This document shows positions 51,738 through 60,700 of a stretch of 61,684 bases of DNA, in pieces. The stretch's first letter is position 1; each line of letters opens with the position of its first letter. Source of the stretch: Saccharopolyspora elongata (GTDB lineage: Bacteria > Actinomycetota > Actinomycetes > Mycobacteriales > Pseudonocardiaceae); assembly GCF_004348985.1 (NCBI RefSeq), contig NZ_SMKW01000057.1, positions 1 to 61,684 of the forward strand. Direction: 5' to 3'. The translations under genes and the position numbers were made by a program. The notes under the pieces were generated by a model. It did no database searches. It had not been told where the DNA came from and worked only from the letters and a program-made list of their open reading frames with translations.

Positions 51738-52922
51738 TCACGGGGCCGGTGCGTAGTCGCGGAGGTTGATCGCGTTGGCCGCGTTCTGGATTCCCTTGGA
51801 CATGCCGTTCAGCTGCGGGAAGTGGCTCATCAGGCGGAACACCTGGTTGCGCAGCCACAGGCCGGTGGCCGTCTTCGGGATCAGCGTCTTCGCGCCTTCC
51901 GTCGCCACGTTCTGGTTCTGCGTCACGAAGTTGCGCATTTCCGCTTCGTAGCGGCGGAATGCGGTCCGGTGGTCGCCGTCGGCCGCGAGCAGTTCGCCGG
52001 CCAGCACGTAGGCGCCGACCAGCGCGAGGCTGGAGCCCTGGCCGGACAGCGGCGACGGGCAGTAGCCCGCGTCGCCGAGCAGCACCACCCGGCCTCGTGC
52101 CCAGTCGTCCAGGTGGATCTGGGAGATCGAGTCGAAGTAGAAGTCCGGTGCCCGGCGGGCCTCTTCGAGCAGCCTGGGCACCTCCCAGCCGCCGGTGAAG
52201 GCCTTGTCCAGCAAGGCGAACTGGGTCTGCGGGTCGCGGGGGTCGAAGCGCAGTTCCGGCGACTTGAAGCCGAGGATCGCCTTCGCGCCGGCGTCGGTGC
52301 GCGCCCCCCGGTACAGCCCGGCGAGCCTGCCCGGCGTGTTGTAGACCTCGGTCCAGCGGTCCAGGCCCAGGAAGTTTTCGACGCTGAAGATCGAGATGTG
52401 GTAGCCGAGGTAGCGGCGGAAGCCGGCTTCCGGGCCGAACGCCAGCTGCCGGACGGTGGAGTGCATCCCGTCGGCGCCGACTACGAGGTCGAATTCGCGC
52501 GGCGAGTGGTGCTCGAACGTCACGCGGACCGCGTCGGCGTGCTGCTCGATGCCGGTGATGGAGTCGCCCAGCAGGTACTCGGTGTCGTCGGTGCGCTCGT
52601 AGAGGATCCGGCTGAGCGTGCCGCGCATGAGCTCGATGTCGCCGTCGTCGCCCATCAGCTCGTCCATGCGCACCTCGACCAGCGGCCGGCGCGCGCTGTC
52701 GACGACGGTCATGCCGCGATTCTCGGTGCGGGCCGCCTGCAGGTCCGCGAGGACGCCCATCCGCTCGGCGACCTCGACCGCTGCTCCGCGGACGTCGATG
52801 GCGTAGCCGCCGTGGCGGATCGCGGGTGCGCGCTCCACCACGGTCGGGTTGAAACCGTGCCTGCGCAGCCAGAACGCGAGTGCCGGCCCGGCGATGCCGG
52901 CGCCGGAGATCAGGATGTCCAT
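51738..52922 (-). CDS. FAD-dependent monooxygenase (PHBH/TetX-like)
   Basis: 394 residues. N-terminal ILISGAGIAGPALAFWLRR with the GxGxxG FAD site (7-12), middle motif DLVVGADGMHSTVR (the DG motif binding FAD and NAD(P)H) and LLGDAGYCPSPLSGQG near the C-terminus. Flavin hydroxylases of this class act on aromatics or polyketides, and TetX-like ones inactivate antibiotics. ATG 52922. Divergent from a TetR regulator with clear palindromes between, so likely an inducible detoxifying enzyme. Confidence 0.9.
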   Translation of the reverse strand: MDILISGAGIAGPALAFWLRRHGFNPTVVERAPAIRHGGYAIDVRGAAVEVAERMGVLADLQAARTENRGMTVVDSARRPLVEVRMDELMGDDGDIELMRGTLSRILYERTDDTEYLLGDSITGIEQHADAVRVTFEHHSPREFDLVVGADGMHSTVRQLAFGPEAGFRRYLGYHISIFSVENFLGLDRWTEVYNTPGRLAGLYRGARTDAGAKAILGFKSPELRFDPRDPQTQFALLDKAFTGGWEVPRLLEEARRAPDFYFDSISQIHLDDWARGRVVLLGDAGYCPSPLSGQGSSLALVGAYVLAGELLAADGDHRTAFRRYEAEMRNFVTQNQNVATEGAKTLIPKTATGLWLRNQVFRLMSHFPQLNGMSKGIQNAANAINLRDYAPAP

Positions 52923-52941
52923 GTGCCCCAAGCTAGCGTCC

Positions 52942-52981
52942 TTACTTACCGGTCGGCAAGTAAATTACCGGTCGGCAGGTA
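52942..52981. promoter_or_regulatory. Tandem TetR operators
   Basis: Two sites sharing TTACCGGTCGGCA. The first (52942-52963) is a 22-bp palindrome with arms TTACTTACCG and CGGCAAGTAA, one mismatch; the second (52965-52981) repeats its right-hand core. They sit 20 bases before the monooxygenase start and 28-67 bases before the TetR start. Confidence 0.75.
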
Positions 52982-53008
52982 GTAGGATCCGCGGGGAGGA
53001 GGACGCCG

Positions 53009-53539
53009 ATGCCGAGGACACGGGTCGACACCCGCACCGAGATCCGCGCGGTCGCCGCGGAGCTGTTCGCCCGCCAGGGGTTCGAGAAGACCAGCCTGCG
53101 GGAGGTCGCCGAGCGGCTCGGCATCACCAAAGCCGCGCTGTACTACCACTTCCCGTCCAAGGCGGACCTGGTGCGCGGCATCGTCCAGCCGTTCGTCGAC
53201 GAGGTCGAGGACCTGCTGGCCGACCGCGAAGCGGCCGCCGACGTCGACGCGCGGCAGTTCCTCGCCGACTACTTCGACGTGGTCCTGCGGTACCGGCAGG
53301 TGTTCGAGATGGTCCTGCGGGATGTTTCGGCGCTGGCGCAGCTCGACCTGATGCGGCAGATGCTCGACTGGCGCGAACGGACCTACGCCCTGCTGGTCGG
53401 TCCCGGCGCGTCGCCGGCCCGGATCGCACGGGCGACCGTCGCGATCGGTGGCCTGCAGGACTGCGCGACCACCGACGGCCCGGTGGAGGAATTCCGCGAC
53501 GCCGCGCTGGAAGCGGCCGTCGCCGCGCTGGGTTCGTAA
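53009..53539 (+). CDS. TetR-family regulator of the monooxygenase
   Basis: 176 residues with a standard TetR HTH (ELFARQGFEKTSLREVAERL, GITKAALYYHFPSKADLV) and a C-terminal ligand domain. GGGGAGGAGG precedes ATG 53009. Divergent from the FAD monooxygenase, with tandem palindromes in the gap; it probably represses both. Confidence 0.93.
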   Translation: MPRTRVDTRTEIRAVAAELFARQGFEKTSLREVAERLGITKAALYYHFPSKADLVRGIVQPFVDEVEDLLADREAAADVDARQFLADYFDVVLRYRQVFEMVLRDVSALAQLDLMRQMLDWRERTYALLVGPGASPARIARATVAIGGLQDCATTDGPVEEFRDAALEAAVAALGS

Positions 53540-53577
53540 TCTTATCGGCCGCAGCCGCGCTGCGACAGGATGTGCGC

Positions 53578-54354
53578 ATGACTGCACTGAACGTGACGGA
53601 GCTGGGTGACGGTGTTCGCGCGGTTTTCGTGCACGGTTCCGGCGCCTGGGCCATGCACGAGACATTCGGGTTCGGCGCTCAGCTCCCGCTGGCCGAGGAA
53701 TTCCGCCTGGTGCTGCCGGATCGGCGCGGTTACGGGGACAGCCCGGACGTCGAGCGCAGCGACTACGCCCAGGACGCCGACGACATCGCGGGGCTGCTCG
53801 ACGGCGGCGCGCACCTGGTCGGTCACTCCTCCGGGGCCGTGGTCGCGATGCTCGCCGCCGCGCGAAATCCGGAGTCCGTCCGCTCCCTGACGCTCATCGA
53901 GCCGGCCTGCTTCCAGGTTGCCACGGACGCTCCGCTGGTGGCCGCGGCGCTGGAGCGCAATCGGGACGCCCTCGAGTCGGTGCCGCCGGATCTGTCCGAT
54001 GAGGACCTGGTTCGGCTCAACTTCGAATCCGTGGGCTTCGAGGCGCCGCCGGTGACGCCGGAGCTCGTGCGGGCGACGCGCAGCGCGCTGCACGAGATTC
54101 CGTCCTGGGGCGCGGAAATCCCGGTCGAGCAGCTCGCCGCGGCGACTTGGCCCGCGCTGGTCGTCAACGGCGGCTGGGACGAGGCTCCGCAGGCATACCG
54201 CGAGCACGGCGGGGAACCGATCATGGAGTGCGCGCGCGTGACGGCGGAGCGCATCGGCGCCGATCGCCTCCAGGTGCCGGGCGCGTCGCACTGGCCGCAC
54301 AGCCAGCAGCCCGACGTCGTCAACGACGCGCTGCGCGAGTTGTGGCGTCGTTGA
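53578..54354 (+). CDS. Alpha/beta hydrolase
   Basis: 258 residues. Oxyanion loop VFVHGSGAW, nucleophile Ser84 in VGHSSGAV, catalytic His in VPGASHWPHSQ near the C-terminus, with GWDEAPQAY as likely acid region. Esterase, epoxide-hydrolase-like or haloperoxidase-like functions are possible; substrate unknown. Follows the TetR gene after 38 bases on the same strand, so may belong to its regulon. Confidence 0.85.
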   Translation: MTALNVTELGDGVRAVFVHGSGAWAMHETFGFGAQLPLAEEFRLVLPDRRGYGDSPDVERSDYAQDADDIAGLLDGGAHLVGHSSGAVVAMLAAARNPESVRSLTLIEPACFQVATDAPLVAAALERNRDALESVPPDLSDEDLVRLNFESVGFEAPPVTPELVRATRSALHEIPSWGAEIPVEQLAAATWPALVVNGGWDEAPQAYREHGGEPIMECARVTAERIGADRLQVPGASHWPHSQQPDVVNDALRELWRR

Positions 54355-54519
54355 CGGTCATACGATAAGTCGGGGATCCCACAGCGAGAAGACGGCCGTA
54401 ATTCCCGCAGGGGGCCGCTACCCGCACCGCCACGCAAGACGCGTGTGGAAACAGGCTCTCTGGTGCGGGGCCGGTTTCGCGGTTAGTGTCTGGCATCACG
54501 CCGCGAACGGGGAGGTCCT

Positions 54520-56052
54520 GTGCTCGATCTTCGTGCCAGCACGGTCGCAGACGTCTTGCGGCGCAGCGCCGCGCGAGTCCCGGATCGCGAGGCGTTGCGC
54601 TTCGTCGACGGTGCGGGGCAGGAGCGGGCCTGGACCTACGCCGAGCTCGACGCCGCCGTCACCCGCGCCGCCGCCGCGCTGCTGGCCGCCGGGGCGCGCC
54701 AAGGCGACCGGATCGCGGCCTACGGCAAGAACTCCGACGCCTACCTGATCGGATTCCTCGCCTGTGCCCGCGCCGGCCTGGTGCACGTGCCGATCAACTA
54801 CAACCTGACCTCCGGCGAACTCGCCTACCTGCTGCAGCAGTCCGGCAGCAGCACCGCGCTGGTGGACCCGGCCCTGGCGGACCGGCTCGGCGAAGTCCGC
54901 CCGCAGACGTCGGTCCAGCGCGTGATCCCGTTGCGGGACAGCCCGGATTCGCTGCTGGCGCAGTGCATCGACGGCCCGGTGCCGGAGCTGGAAGTCGCCG
55001 TCGCCGATGACGCACTGGTCCAGCTGCTCTACACCTCGGGCACGACCTCGCAGCCCAAGGGCGCGATGATGACGCATCGCGCGCTGCTGCACGAGTACGT
55101 GTCCTGCCTGGTGGCGCTGGACTTCCGCGAGGACGACCGGCCGCTGCACGTGATGCCGCTGTACCACTCGGCTCAGATGCACGTGTTCCTGTTGCCGCAG
55201 CTGATGATCGGGTCCACCAACCGGCTGGTGGAAGTGCCCGATCCGGGCGACGTGCTGCGGCGGATCGAGGACGAGGGGATCAGCTCGTTCTTCGCCGCGC
55301 CAACGGTTTGGGTGGCGCTGGCCAACCACGCCGAGTTCGCCACCCGCGACCTGACGACCCTGCGCAAGGCCTACTACGGCGCCTCGATCATGCCCGGACC
55401 GGTGCTGCAGCGGTTGCGGGAACGGCTGCCGGAGCTCGGTTTCTACAACTGCTTCGGGCAATCCGAGATCGCTCCACTCGCGACGGTGCTGCGGCCCGAG
55501 GAACACGACGAGCGGCCGGATTCCGCCGGCCGGCCGGTGCTCTTCGTGGAAGCGAAGGTCGTCGATGAGCAGGGCGACGAGGTCGCGCCGGGGGAGCTGG
55601 GCGAGATCGTCTACCGCTCGCCGCAGCTGTGCACCGGGTACTGGAACAAGCCCGAGGAGACCGCCGAGGCGTTCCGCGGCGGCTGGTTCCACTCCGGCGA
55701 CCTCGTGCGGCGCGACTCGGCGGGCTACTGCTTCGTCGTCGACCGGATCAAGGACGTGATCAACACCGGCGGAGTGCTGGTCGCCTCCCGCGAGGTGGAG
55801 GACGCGCTGTACACCCACCCGGCGGTGGCCGAGGTCGCGGTGATCGCGGTGCCCGACCCGAAGTGGATCGAGCGCATCGCGGCGGTGGTGGTCGCCAAGG
55901 CCGATGTGTCGGAGGCGGAGCTGCTGGAGCACGCGCGCGGCGGCCTGGCCGGTTTCAAGGTGCCGAAGGAGATCCGCTTCGTCGACGACCTGCCGCGCAA
56001 CAGCTCGGGCAAGCTCCTCAAGCGCGTCCTCCGCGACAAGTTCACCGGCTGA
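54520..56052 (+). CDS. Acyl-CoA synthetase (FadD-like, AMP-binding)
   Basis: 510 residues of the ANL superfamily. AMP-binding P-loop YTSGTTSQPKG (171-181), motif YNCFGQSEIAPL, hinge GWFHSGDLVRRD and the C-terminal catalytic Lys in SSGKLLKR. It activates a carboxylic (probably fatty or aromatic) acid to acyl-CoA in the cytoplasm. GTG 54520 follows GGAGGT. Separated by 165 bases from the hydrolase; inserted in the conserved mnmA-to-MetE-like block. Confidence 0.9.
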   Translation: MLDLRASTVADVLRRSAARVPDREALRFVDGAGQERAWTYAELDAAVTRAAAALLAAGARQGDRIAAYGKNSDAYLIGFLACARAGLVHVPINYNLTSGELAYLLQQSGSSTALVDPALADRLGEVRPQTSVQRVIPLRDSPDSLLAQCIDGPVPELEVAVADDALVQLLYTSGTTSQPKGAMMTHRALLHEYVSCLVALDFREDDRPLHVMPLYHSAQMHVFLLPQLMIGSTNRLVEVPDPGDVLRRIEDEGISSFFAAPTVWVALANHAEFATRDLTTLRKAYYGASIMPGPVLQRLRERLPELGFYNCFGQSEIAPLATVLRPEEHDERPDSAGRPVLFVEAKVVDEQGDEVAPGELGEIVYRSPQLCTGYWNKPEETAEAFRGGWFHSGDLVRRDSAGYCFVVDRIKDVINTGGVLVASREVEDALYTHPAVAEVAVIAVPDPKWIERIAAVVVAKADVSEAELLEHARGGLAGFKVPKEIRFVDDLPRNSSGKLLKRVLRDKFTG

Positions 56053-56085
56053 CCCGGGCCAGGAGCGGCGTTTCCGCAGGCCAGG

Positions 56086-56133
56086 GGCCGTGCGTGCTTT
56101 GTGTCGCCATAGCAGCAGAAAACGCGCACGGCC
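56086..56133. terminator. Gene-end hairpin with GCCAT loop
   Basis: Arms GGCCGTGCGTG.../...CGCGCACGGCC (56086-56100 with 56119-56133) pair with a few mismatches; loop contains CGCCATAGCA as in the glgP hairpin. Lies 33 bases after fadD; the rest of the 209-base gap to the next gene is featureless. Confidence 0.7.
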
Positions 56134-56261
56134 GGTGTCCAGCGCACCGAGAAGCTCAGCGGGCGACTGCGCCGGAAGGTGCTCGTGGGCCTGGTGGGCA
56201 CTGAGCGACCCAGTGCGATGGCCGGTCGGGCGGGTGCCGGGAGCCCGTCGATAATGGCGGG

Positions 56262-57293
56262 GTGAGTGACGCAGCTTGGGGCCCCGGGATCGCCACCGCC
56301 ATCGGCTCGATGCCCGGGGCCGATCCGGTCGAGGTGGCGCGCACGGTCGTCGGCGAGCTGCCGGGCCTGATGCCCTTCCCGGAGTTGCCGGGACGCGGGG
56401 TCGGTGCCGACATCCTCGGCCGCACCGCCGGCCTGCTGGTCGACCTCGCCGTCGAAGTGGTGCCCTCCGGTTACCGGGTCGCCTCCCGGCCCGGCCGGGA
56501 CCAGCGCCGCGCCGTCGACCTGCTGCGCTGGGACCTGGACGCCGTGGAGCAGGCGGTGTCCGAAGCGGGCGCGCCGCGCGCGGTGAAGGTGCAGGCGGCG
56601 GGCCCGTGGACGCTGTCGGCCGGGATCGAGCTGCACCGCGGGCACCGGGTGCTGACCGACCAGGGCGCGCTGCGCGACTTCGCCGAGTCGCTGACCGAAG
56701 GCCTGATCCGGCATGCCGAGCAGGTCGCCGCCCGCACCGGCTCCCGGGTCGTCGTGCAGCTCGACGAGCCCGCCCTGCCCGCGGTGCTGGCCGGGGCGCT
56801 GCCCACGCCCTCCGGCTACGGCAAGGTGCCCGCCGTCCCGGAACCGGACGCACAGCGCCTGCTGACCGAGGTGATCGAGAAGCTCGCAGCAGCAACGGAC
56901 TCGCCCGTGGTCGTGCACTGCTGCGCCACCCGCCCGCCGGTGGCGTTGCTGCGTCGCGCCGGCGCCGGGGCGATCGCGCTGGACGCGACGAAGCTCGGCG
57001 ACGTGTCCGGCTCCTTCGCCGACGAGCTCGGCGAGACGTGGGAAGAGGGCACGACCCTGTTCCTCGGCTTGGTCCCGAGCACCGAACCGGCGGGCGAGAC
57101 CCGGCTGCGCCAGCTCGCCGAGCCGGCCTTCGGCCTGGCCTCCCGCCTCGGCTTCGGCCGCCGGGCGCTGGCCGAGCGCAGCGTCCCGACGCCGACCTGC
57201 GGCCTCGCGGGCGCGACACCGGCCTGGTCCCGCCGCGCGATCAGCCTCACCCGGGACCTCGCGAAGCTCTTCGCCGACGAAGCCGAGCAGTAA
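56262..57293 (+). CDS. MetE-like methionine synthase family protein (catalytic half only)
   Basis: 343 residues resembling the C-terminal (barrel) half of cobalamin-independent methionine synthase. It opens with AIGSMPGADPVEVARTV, has QLDEPALPAVLAG, the zinc-type HCCATRPP (Cys/His) and PTCGLAGATPAW, which correspond to the MetE zinc ligand regions. The N-terminal MetE half is missing, so a standard methyl transfer from folate is not assured. Matches M. tuberculosis Rv3015c in length and in position after mnmA. GTG start. Confidence 0.82.
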   Translation: MSDAAWGPGIATAIGSMPGADPVEVARTVVGELPGLMPFPELPGRGVGADILGRTAGLLVDLAVEVVPSGYRVASRPGRDQRRAVDLLRWDLDAVEQAVSEAGAPRAVKVQAAGPWTLSAGIELHRGHRVLTDQGALRDFAESLTEGLIRHAEQVAARTGSRVVVQLDEPALPAVLAGALPTPSGYGKVPAVPEPDAQRLLTEVIEKLAAATDSPVVVHCCATRPPVALLRRAGAGAIALDATKLGDVSGSFADELGETWEEGTTLFLGLVPSTEPAGETRLRQLAEPAFGLASRLGFGRRALAERSVPTPTCGLAGATPAWSRRAISLTRDLAKLFADEAEQ

Positions 57294-57369
57294 CGAACCG
57301 CCCTCCGCAGCGTGATCGATCGGCTACCGTGAGGAAGATCGAGATGCCGAGCTGCGGAAGGTTGGCGAA

Positions 57370-57768
57370 ATGGCCCGCTGGCTGGTCGGTTTCGACCTGT
57401 CCGAGGACACCCCGGAGCGCCTGGAGAACCTGACGCAACGGCTGCTCGCCGAGCTGCGCGAGCTGGGCGCGGTCCGGGTGGACCGGGTGCGCGGTCAGGG
57501 TCCGGATGGCGCGAAGTCCGGGGCGGCGCTGGCAATCGGGCAACTCGTGCTGAGCGGCATCTTCTCCGCGGCCACTGCTGCGGCGTGCGCGAAGGTGATG
57601 GTCGCCCGCTTCGACCAGGCCAAGGCCCGCCGGGTGAGCATTGAAAGGAACGGCGAGAAGGTCGAATTCGACGGCCTGACCGCGAAGGACCAGCACCTGC
57701 TGGTGGAAGCGATCGCGGCGAAACTCCTCGACGAGGACCCCGACGGCGGCGCCTCGGACCAGCGGTAG
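57370..57768 (+). CDS. EACC1-like (effector-associated constant component 1) protein
   Basis: 132 residues, cytoplasmic. A helix-rich N-terminus (ENLTQRLLAELRELGAVRVD) leads to a Gly/Ala-rich hydrophobic helix (KSGAALAIGQLVLSGIFSA) and a C-terminal beta segment (RRVSIERNGEKVEFDGLT). This pattern matches the EACC1 domain, the small partner encoded next to caspase-, peptidase- or kinase-type effectors in actinobacterial conflict systems. A GGAAGG site precedes ATG 57370. Its stop is 5 bases before the GTG of the caspase-FtsK gene, so both should be co-translated. Confidence 0.8.
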   Translation: MARWLVGFDLSEDTPERLENLTQRLLAELRELGAVRVDRVRGQGPDGAKSGAALAIGQLVLSGIFSAATAAACAKVMVARFDQAKARRVSIERNGEKVEFDGLTAKDQHLLVEAIAAKLLDEDPDGGASDQR

Positions 57769-57773
57769 GCGGC

Positions 57774-60700
57774 GTGGTGGGCCGCCGGACCGCGCTGCTG
57801 ATCGCGACCTCGTTGTACGGCGACCCGAGGCTGCGTGAGCTGCGCGCGCCTGCGGGGGAAGCCGAAGAACTGCAACAGGTCTTGCTGACGCAGGGTGCCT
57901 TCGACCAGGTCGAGGTGCTGCGCAACGAGTCCAAGAGCCAAATAGAGCGCGGTATCGAGGAGCTGTTCCAGGAAACCGGGCCGGACGATCTTGCGCTGTT
58001 GTACCTGTCCTGCCACGGGTTGAAGAACGACCAGGGCCAGCTGCTGTTCGCTGCCTGCAACACCGAGGTCGATCGGAAGGAGTCCACCGCAGTCAGCTCG
58101 GTATTCGTCCAGCACCAGCTGAGCGCTTCCCAGGCCGGGACGAAGGTGGTGCTGCTGGACTGCTGCTACAGCGGGGCCTTCTCGCACGGCCTGGTGCCCA
58201 AGTCGGCTGAGCGGATCGACCTTCGCCAGCTGGCTGGACGTGGGTCCTACATCATGACCGCGACCAGCGCGTTGGAATACGCCTACGAAGGCGACGAACT
58301 CACCACCAGCAATCCGGTGCGGTCCTCGTTGTTCACCCGCGAAGTCTTGGAGGGAATTCGCAGCGGCAAGGCGGACTCCGACGGCGACGGCGTGATCACC
58401 GGTGATGAGCTCTACAACTACGTGCGGCGGAAGTTGGACGGGCAGGGGCAAACACCACAGCGCGAGGTGCAGATGTCCGGCGATTTCTACCTCGCTTGGA
58501 CCTCATCGACGCCCGATGCCCAGGCACGGCGTCCCGCTCCGGCGAAGTCCGAACCTGCGGCACTCGGACCCTTGCTCGCGAAAGCCATCCCGACCATGCC
58601 TCCGGCCGGCAGCACGCTGAACGTCGTGGTAGGCACCCGCGGCGTCGGCGACGCCCAGGAGCCGTTCATGCTGACCCTGGCCGAACCCGACAGCCATCTC
58701 GCGGTCGTCGGCCCAACGCAGTCCGGCAAGAGCCAGTTCCTGCGAACCCTGCTGCTGAGCTTGGCAGCCGACTCGGAACCCGAGGAAGTCGAGATCATCA
58801 TCATCGACTCCGAGAGCAGGTTCGGGGCTTTTGGGAAGCTTCCGCATGTCAGTTGGGTTCTCGGGCCGGATGAAAGCACCGAGGTCCGGCAGTTGCTGGA
58901 CGAGATCGATCGGAGCATCTCCGCGCGACGCGCGATGTTCAGGCAGCACGCGTTCGATTCGCTGAGCGAATTCCGCGCCGCGCGGCGCAATCGCGATCTG
59001 CGAGCAGACGGCCCGCAGCAGGACGTGATCCTGGTGATAGATCGCTGGGAAGCCTTCGCCGCCGAGAACCCGGCACTGGTCCGGCAGGTGGAGAAGATCG
59101 CGGACACGGGCGCCAGCTTCGGCGTGCACGTCGTCGTGGCCACGCGTTCGTGGTCGCGGATCTCCGGCGGCATGCTGCCCAACATGCGCGGCAAGGTCGA
59201 CCTGACGGCAAGGGCGGGTTCGGATCAGCCGGTGGAGGCGACCACTGCTGCTGGGACCTTCCAAGTTGCTGTCCCGAACTCGTCCACCGGGGCCGAGCCG
59301 CGGCACCAGGAGATGGTGTCGATGATCGACGGCATCGCGCAGCAGAAGCAGCACCGCCAGCACGACCGAAAGTTCAACCCAGAACGGATCTTGGGCGTCG
59401 AGCCGCCGTTCGACCCGCCGAAGGCTTGGCGTGATACGAACCATCCCGATTGGCTGCGAGTTCCGATCGGTGTGGACGAGTTCGGCAGGACCGTCCACCT
59501 CGACCTGAAATCCACTGCTTTCGGCGGTGCGGGGCCGCACGGGATGATCGTCGGCCCGCCGGGGTCCGGGGCCGTCCAGACCTTGGGGTCGCTGCTGTTC
59601 CTACTGATGCTGGCCCACTCGCCAGCTGACCTGAACGTCGTACTCCTGCATGCGTCGCCGATTTCGAGCCCTGTCGTCCAGGGGCTTTCCGAGATGCCGC
59701 ACGTGGTCGCGCACATGGCCGTGTCGTACATGGAAAGGGAGAGCGAACTGGCCAACCGCCTCAGGGACATTCACCGTGAGATAACTCGTCGTCGAAATCC
59801 GGCTCGGGCTGGCCGCCCGCCTGCGCCCCGGCTCGTTGTCGCCATCCAAGACTTCACCGAGGCGCTGGTGCGCGTACCCGAGTTGGTGCCGCAACTGCGC
59901 GAAGTCATGGAACTCGGACCGGATGTGGGGGTGCACGTGATCGTGATGGCGTCCGACACCGCGGACACCCGGTTCCCGGAGATAGCGGAACTCTGCCGGT
60001 TCTGGATCGTGCATCGAACCGCTGCCAAGCGTGATTCGCTGGAGCTGTTGGGAATCCCGGCGGCCGCCGAGCTGGACGAGGGCGAACCCGGGCAGGGGTT
60101 CTTCAAGGCGGGAGCCAAGCCGCCGATCAAGTTCCGCACCTGGGCGCCCGGTATGAGGTCCTGGGCTGAGCTGATCGCCCGGGTGAACCGAGCAGTGCCG
60201 GCGCGGGCCGCCGAACTGCGCGCACTCCTCGCAGACCCGATCGCGCTCGGCGATGTGCTGGGTACCTTGGCAGAGGGCGAACGAGGTTTGTCCGCGGTGG
60301 CGTTCGAGCGCGCCACCGAAGTTCCCGTCGGACTGGTGGACTCCCCCGAGACAGGCGAAGCAGAACCGCTGATGGTGCCGTTCGGCTGTATCGCGATCAT
60401 AGGCCGCCCGTTCAGCGGGAAGACCGATTTCACCCGTGCCGTCGTCCTCGCGGTAGCCCTGACGCGCACACCCGAGGAGGTGCAGTTCTACTTCATAAGC
60501 GCGGGTGACGGGTATTCCTGCGAGGCCGTGCTGTCCGAGTTGCCACATGCAGTCGGGTTTGCGTCGATCAGAGACGGGGAGACCGCCGTCGCGATCGTGG
60601 ACTTCCTGGTGGATCTGCTCGGCGAGCGGCGGGCGCGACGAGAAGATGCTCACGTGCTGTCATTCCTCGTGATCGAGCAGTGGCATCGATTGGTGGACGC

